Below, piece by piece: positions 62,467-64,000 of a stretch of 64,000 bases of DNA (the stretch's first letter is position 1; each line of letters opens with the position of its first letter). Position numbers and translations under genes: made by a program. Source of the DNA: Haloglomus litoreum (GTDB lineage Archaea; Halobacteriota; Halobacteria; Halobacteriales; Haloarculaceae); contig NZ_CP119988.1 in the NCBI RefSeq assembly GCF_029338515.1, positions 3,720,001-3,784,000 on the forward strand. The letters are read 5' to 3'. Under the pieces are notes generated by a model. The model made no database searches and was not told where the DNA came from. It saw only the letters and a program-made list of their open reading frames with translations.

Positions 62467-64000
62467 ATGAGCGTAACCGGCGAGGACCGGACCATCCTGC
62501 TTATCGGGAGCGGCCCGATCCAGATCGGACAGGCGGCCGAGTTCGACTACTCCGGCGCGCAGGCGTGTCGCGCCCTGCAGGAGGAGGGCGCCCGGGTCGT
62601 CCTCGTCAACTCCAACCCCGCGACCATCATGACCGACCCGGAGATGGCCGACGAGGTGTACGTCGAGCCCATCACCACCGAGGCCATCGCCGAGGTCATC
62701 GAGGAGGAACGCCCCGACGGCGTCATCGCGGGGCTGGGCGGCCAGACGGGACTGAACGTCACGGCCGAACTCGCCGAGGAGGGTGTCCTCGAGGAGTACG
62801 ACGTGGACATCATGGGGACGCCGCTCGACACCATCTACGCGACGGAGGACAGGGACCTCTTCCGCGAGCGGATGGAGTCCATCGGCCAGCCCGTGCCCGA
62901 GTCCGTCACCATCAACAGCATCGACGAGATCGACGACGCCGTCGACACGGTCGGCGGACTCCCGGCCATCATGCGCACCACGTACACGCTGGGTGGGGCG
63001 GGGTCGGGCGTCATCCACGAGATGGACGAGATGCGCGAGCGCGTCCGCAAGGGTCTGCGCCTCTCGCGCAACAACGAGGTGATGATCACCGAGTCCATCG
63101 ACGGCTGGGTCGAACTGGAGTACGAGGTGATGCGCGACGCCGACGACTCCTGTATCATCATCTGCAACATGGAGAACCTCGACCCGATGGGCATCCACAC
63201 GGGCGAGTCGACGGTCGTCACCCCGTCGCAGGTCATCCCGGACGAGGGCCACCAGGAGATGCGCGACGCGGCGCTGGAGGTCATCCGCGAACTCGGTATC
63301 CAGGGCGGCTGTAACATCCAGTTCGCGTGGCAGGACGACGGCACCCCCGGCGGCGAATATCGGGTGGTAGAGGTGAACCCGCGCGTCTCGCGGTCCTCCG
63401 CGCTGGCGTCGAAGGCGACGGGCTACCCCATCGCCCGCGTCACCGCGAAGGTCGCGCTGGGCAAGCGCCTCCACGAGATCGAGAACGAGATCACCGGCGA
63501 GACCACGGCCGCGTTCGAGCCGGCCATCGACTACGTCGTGACGAAGGTGCCGCGCTGGCCGAAGGACAAGTTCACCGACGTGGACTTCACGCTGGGCACG
63601 GCGATGAAGTCGACCGGCGAGGCGATGTCCATCGGCCGGACGTTCGAGGAGTCGCTGCTGAAGGCGCTCCGGTCGAGCGAGTACCAGCCCGCCGTCGACT
63701 GGGTCGACGTGAGCGACGAGCGCCTCGAGCGGGAGTTCCTCGAGACGCCGACGCCGGACCGCCCGTACGCGATGTTCGAGGCGTTCGACCGCGGCTACTC
63801 CGTCGAGGAGGTCGTCGAGCTGACCCGCATCAAGGAGTGGTACGTCGAGCGGTTCAAGACAATCGCCGACGCCGCCGCGGACGCCCAGAACGGCGACTTC
63901 TCCGGCGCCGCCAACATCGGCTTCACGGACCACCAGACCGCGGCCATCGCCGACGGCGCCGGCACCGCCCCGGAGTTCGCCTCCGAGGCCAACCCCCAGC
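62467..64000 (+). CDS. carB: Carbamoyl-phosphate synthase large subunit, N-terminal part (cut by window edge)
   Basis: The first 511 residues of CarB are present. The opening is RTILLIGSGPIQIGQAAEFD YSGAQACRAL; the first ATP-grasp domain includes AIMRTTYTLGGAGSGV and VVEVNPRVSRSSALASKATG YPIA; the oligomerisation domain begins near residue 400. CarB combines ammonia (from CarA glutaminase), bicarbonate and two ATP into carbamoyl phosphate for arginine and pyrimidines. No carA is adjacent upstream. The second ATP-grasp half lies beyond 64000. Confidence 0.95.
   Translation, partial: MSVTGEDRTILLIGSGPIQIGQAAEFDYSGAQACRALQEEGARVVLVNSNPATIMTDPEMADEVYVEPITTEAIAEVIEEERPDGVIAGLGGQTGLNVTAELAEEGVLEEYDVDIMGTPLDTIYATEDRDLFRERMESIGQPVPESVTINSIDEIDDAVDTVGGLPAIMRTTYTLGGAGSGVIHEMDEMRERVRKGLRLSRNNEVMITESIDGWVELEYEVMRDADDSCIIICNMENLDPMGIHTGESTVVTPSQVIPDEGHQEMRDAALEVIRELGIQGGCNIQFAWQDDGTPGGEYRVVEVNPRVSRSSALASKATGYPIARVTAKVALGKRLHEIENEITGETTAAFEPAIDYVVTKVPRWPKDKFTDVDFTLGTAMKSTGEAMSIGRTFEESLLKALRSSEYQPAVDWVDVSDERLEREFLETPTPDRPYAMFEAFDRGYSVEEVVELTRIKEWYVERFKTIADAAADAQNGDFSGAANIGFTDHQTAAIADGAGTAPEFASEANPQ

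Overview
The window is a stretch of haloarchaeal (class Halobacteria) chromosome. The evidence is the very high G+C with strong third-position bias, the acidic Asp/Glu-rich proteins, lipobox and twin-arginine signal peptides, a PGF-CTERM surface protein, an archaeal glycerol-1-phosphate dehydrogenase (egsA), and many small zinc-ribbon or DUF proteins known mainly from Halobacteria. No rRNA, tRNA, insertion sequence, prophage or true CRISPR array was found. Long open frames antisense to real genes are by-products of the codon bias. DUF names below come from memory of family signatures, not from a search.

Layout. 1-8.2 kb: a polyprenyl-lipid neighbourhood (GNAT, DUF92, GNAT, UppS-like), small haloarchaeal genes, an ABC-2-type exporter, a probable frameshifted secreted-protein gene, DUF4385 and an M23-like protein. 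8.3-24.3 kb: a Ski2-type helicase, a cupin, two tandem paralogues, argS, a Tat-exported spondin-domain protein, a NYN/LabA nuclease, a PUA protein, a four-gene MacB-like ABC operon with a large surface protein, and an amidase. 24.3-27.6 kb: an accessory island made of about 1 kb of hairpin-dense non-coding DNA followed by four small, lower-GC orphan genes separated by a paired short repeat. 27.7-31.3 kb: egsA, a LiaF-like membrane protein and a beta-propeller glycosyltransferase-like protein. 31.4-40.2 kb: a potassium-uptake cluster with three TrkH, two TrkA and an Lrp-RCK_C fusion regulator. 40.3-50.8 kb: a thiolase, a BtrH-like protein, a hotdog thioesterase, conserved haloarchaeal genes, an SDR-like protein and secreted low-complexity or propeller proteins. 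51.3-64 kb: an XPD/DinG-like Fe-S helicase, a putative micropeptide, tandem HExxH surface lipoproteins, GNAT, citramalate synthase, a second copy of a structured repeat, a PGF-CTERM surface protein and the start of carB.

How the genes fit together. The Trk cluster should serve KCl-based osmoadaptation, with nucleotide-gated subunits beside channel subunits and a transcription factor that may sense the same ligands. UppS-like, DUF92 and egsA relate to isoprenoid lipids. Many exported proteins (two ABC operons, spondin, Hvo_1808-like pair, beta-propeller, PGF-CTERM protein) build or remodel the cell surface.

The most interesting unexplained signals are (1) a roughly 124-nt element beginning GGGACTGAAAGGGG, present at 25.0 and 58.9 kb with a conserved long-range stem that shows compensatory changes, and (2) a paired 27-nt repeat whose two members start exactly 66 nt apart at three intergenic sites in the 25-27.5 kb island.
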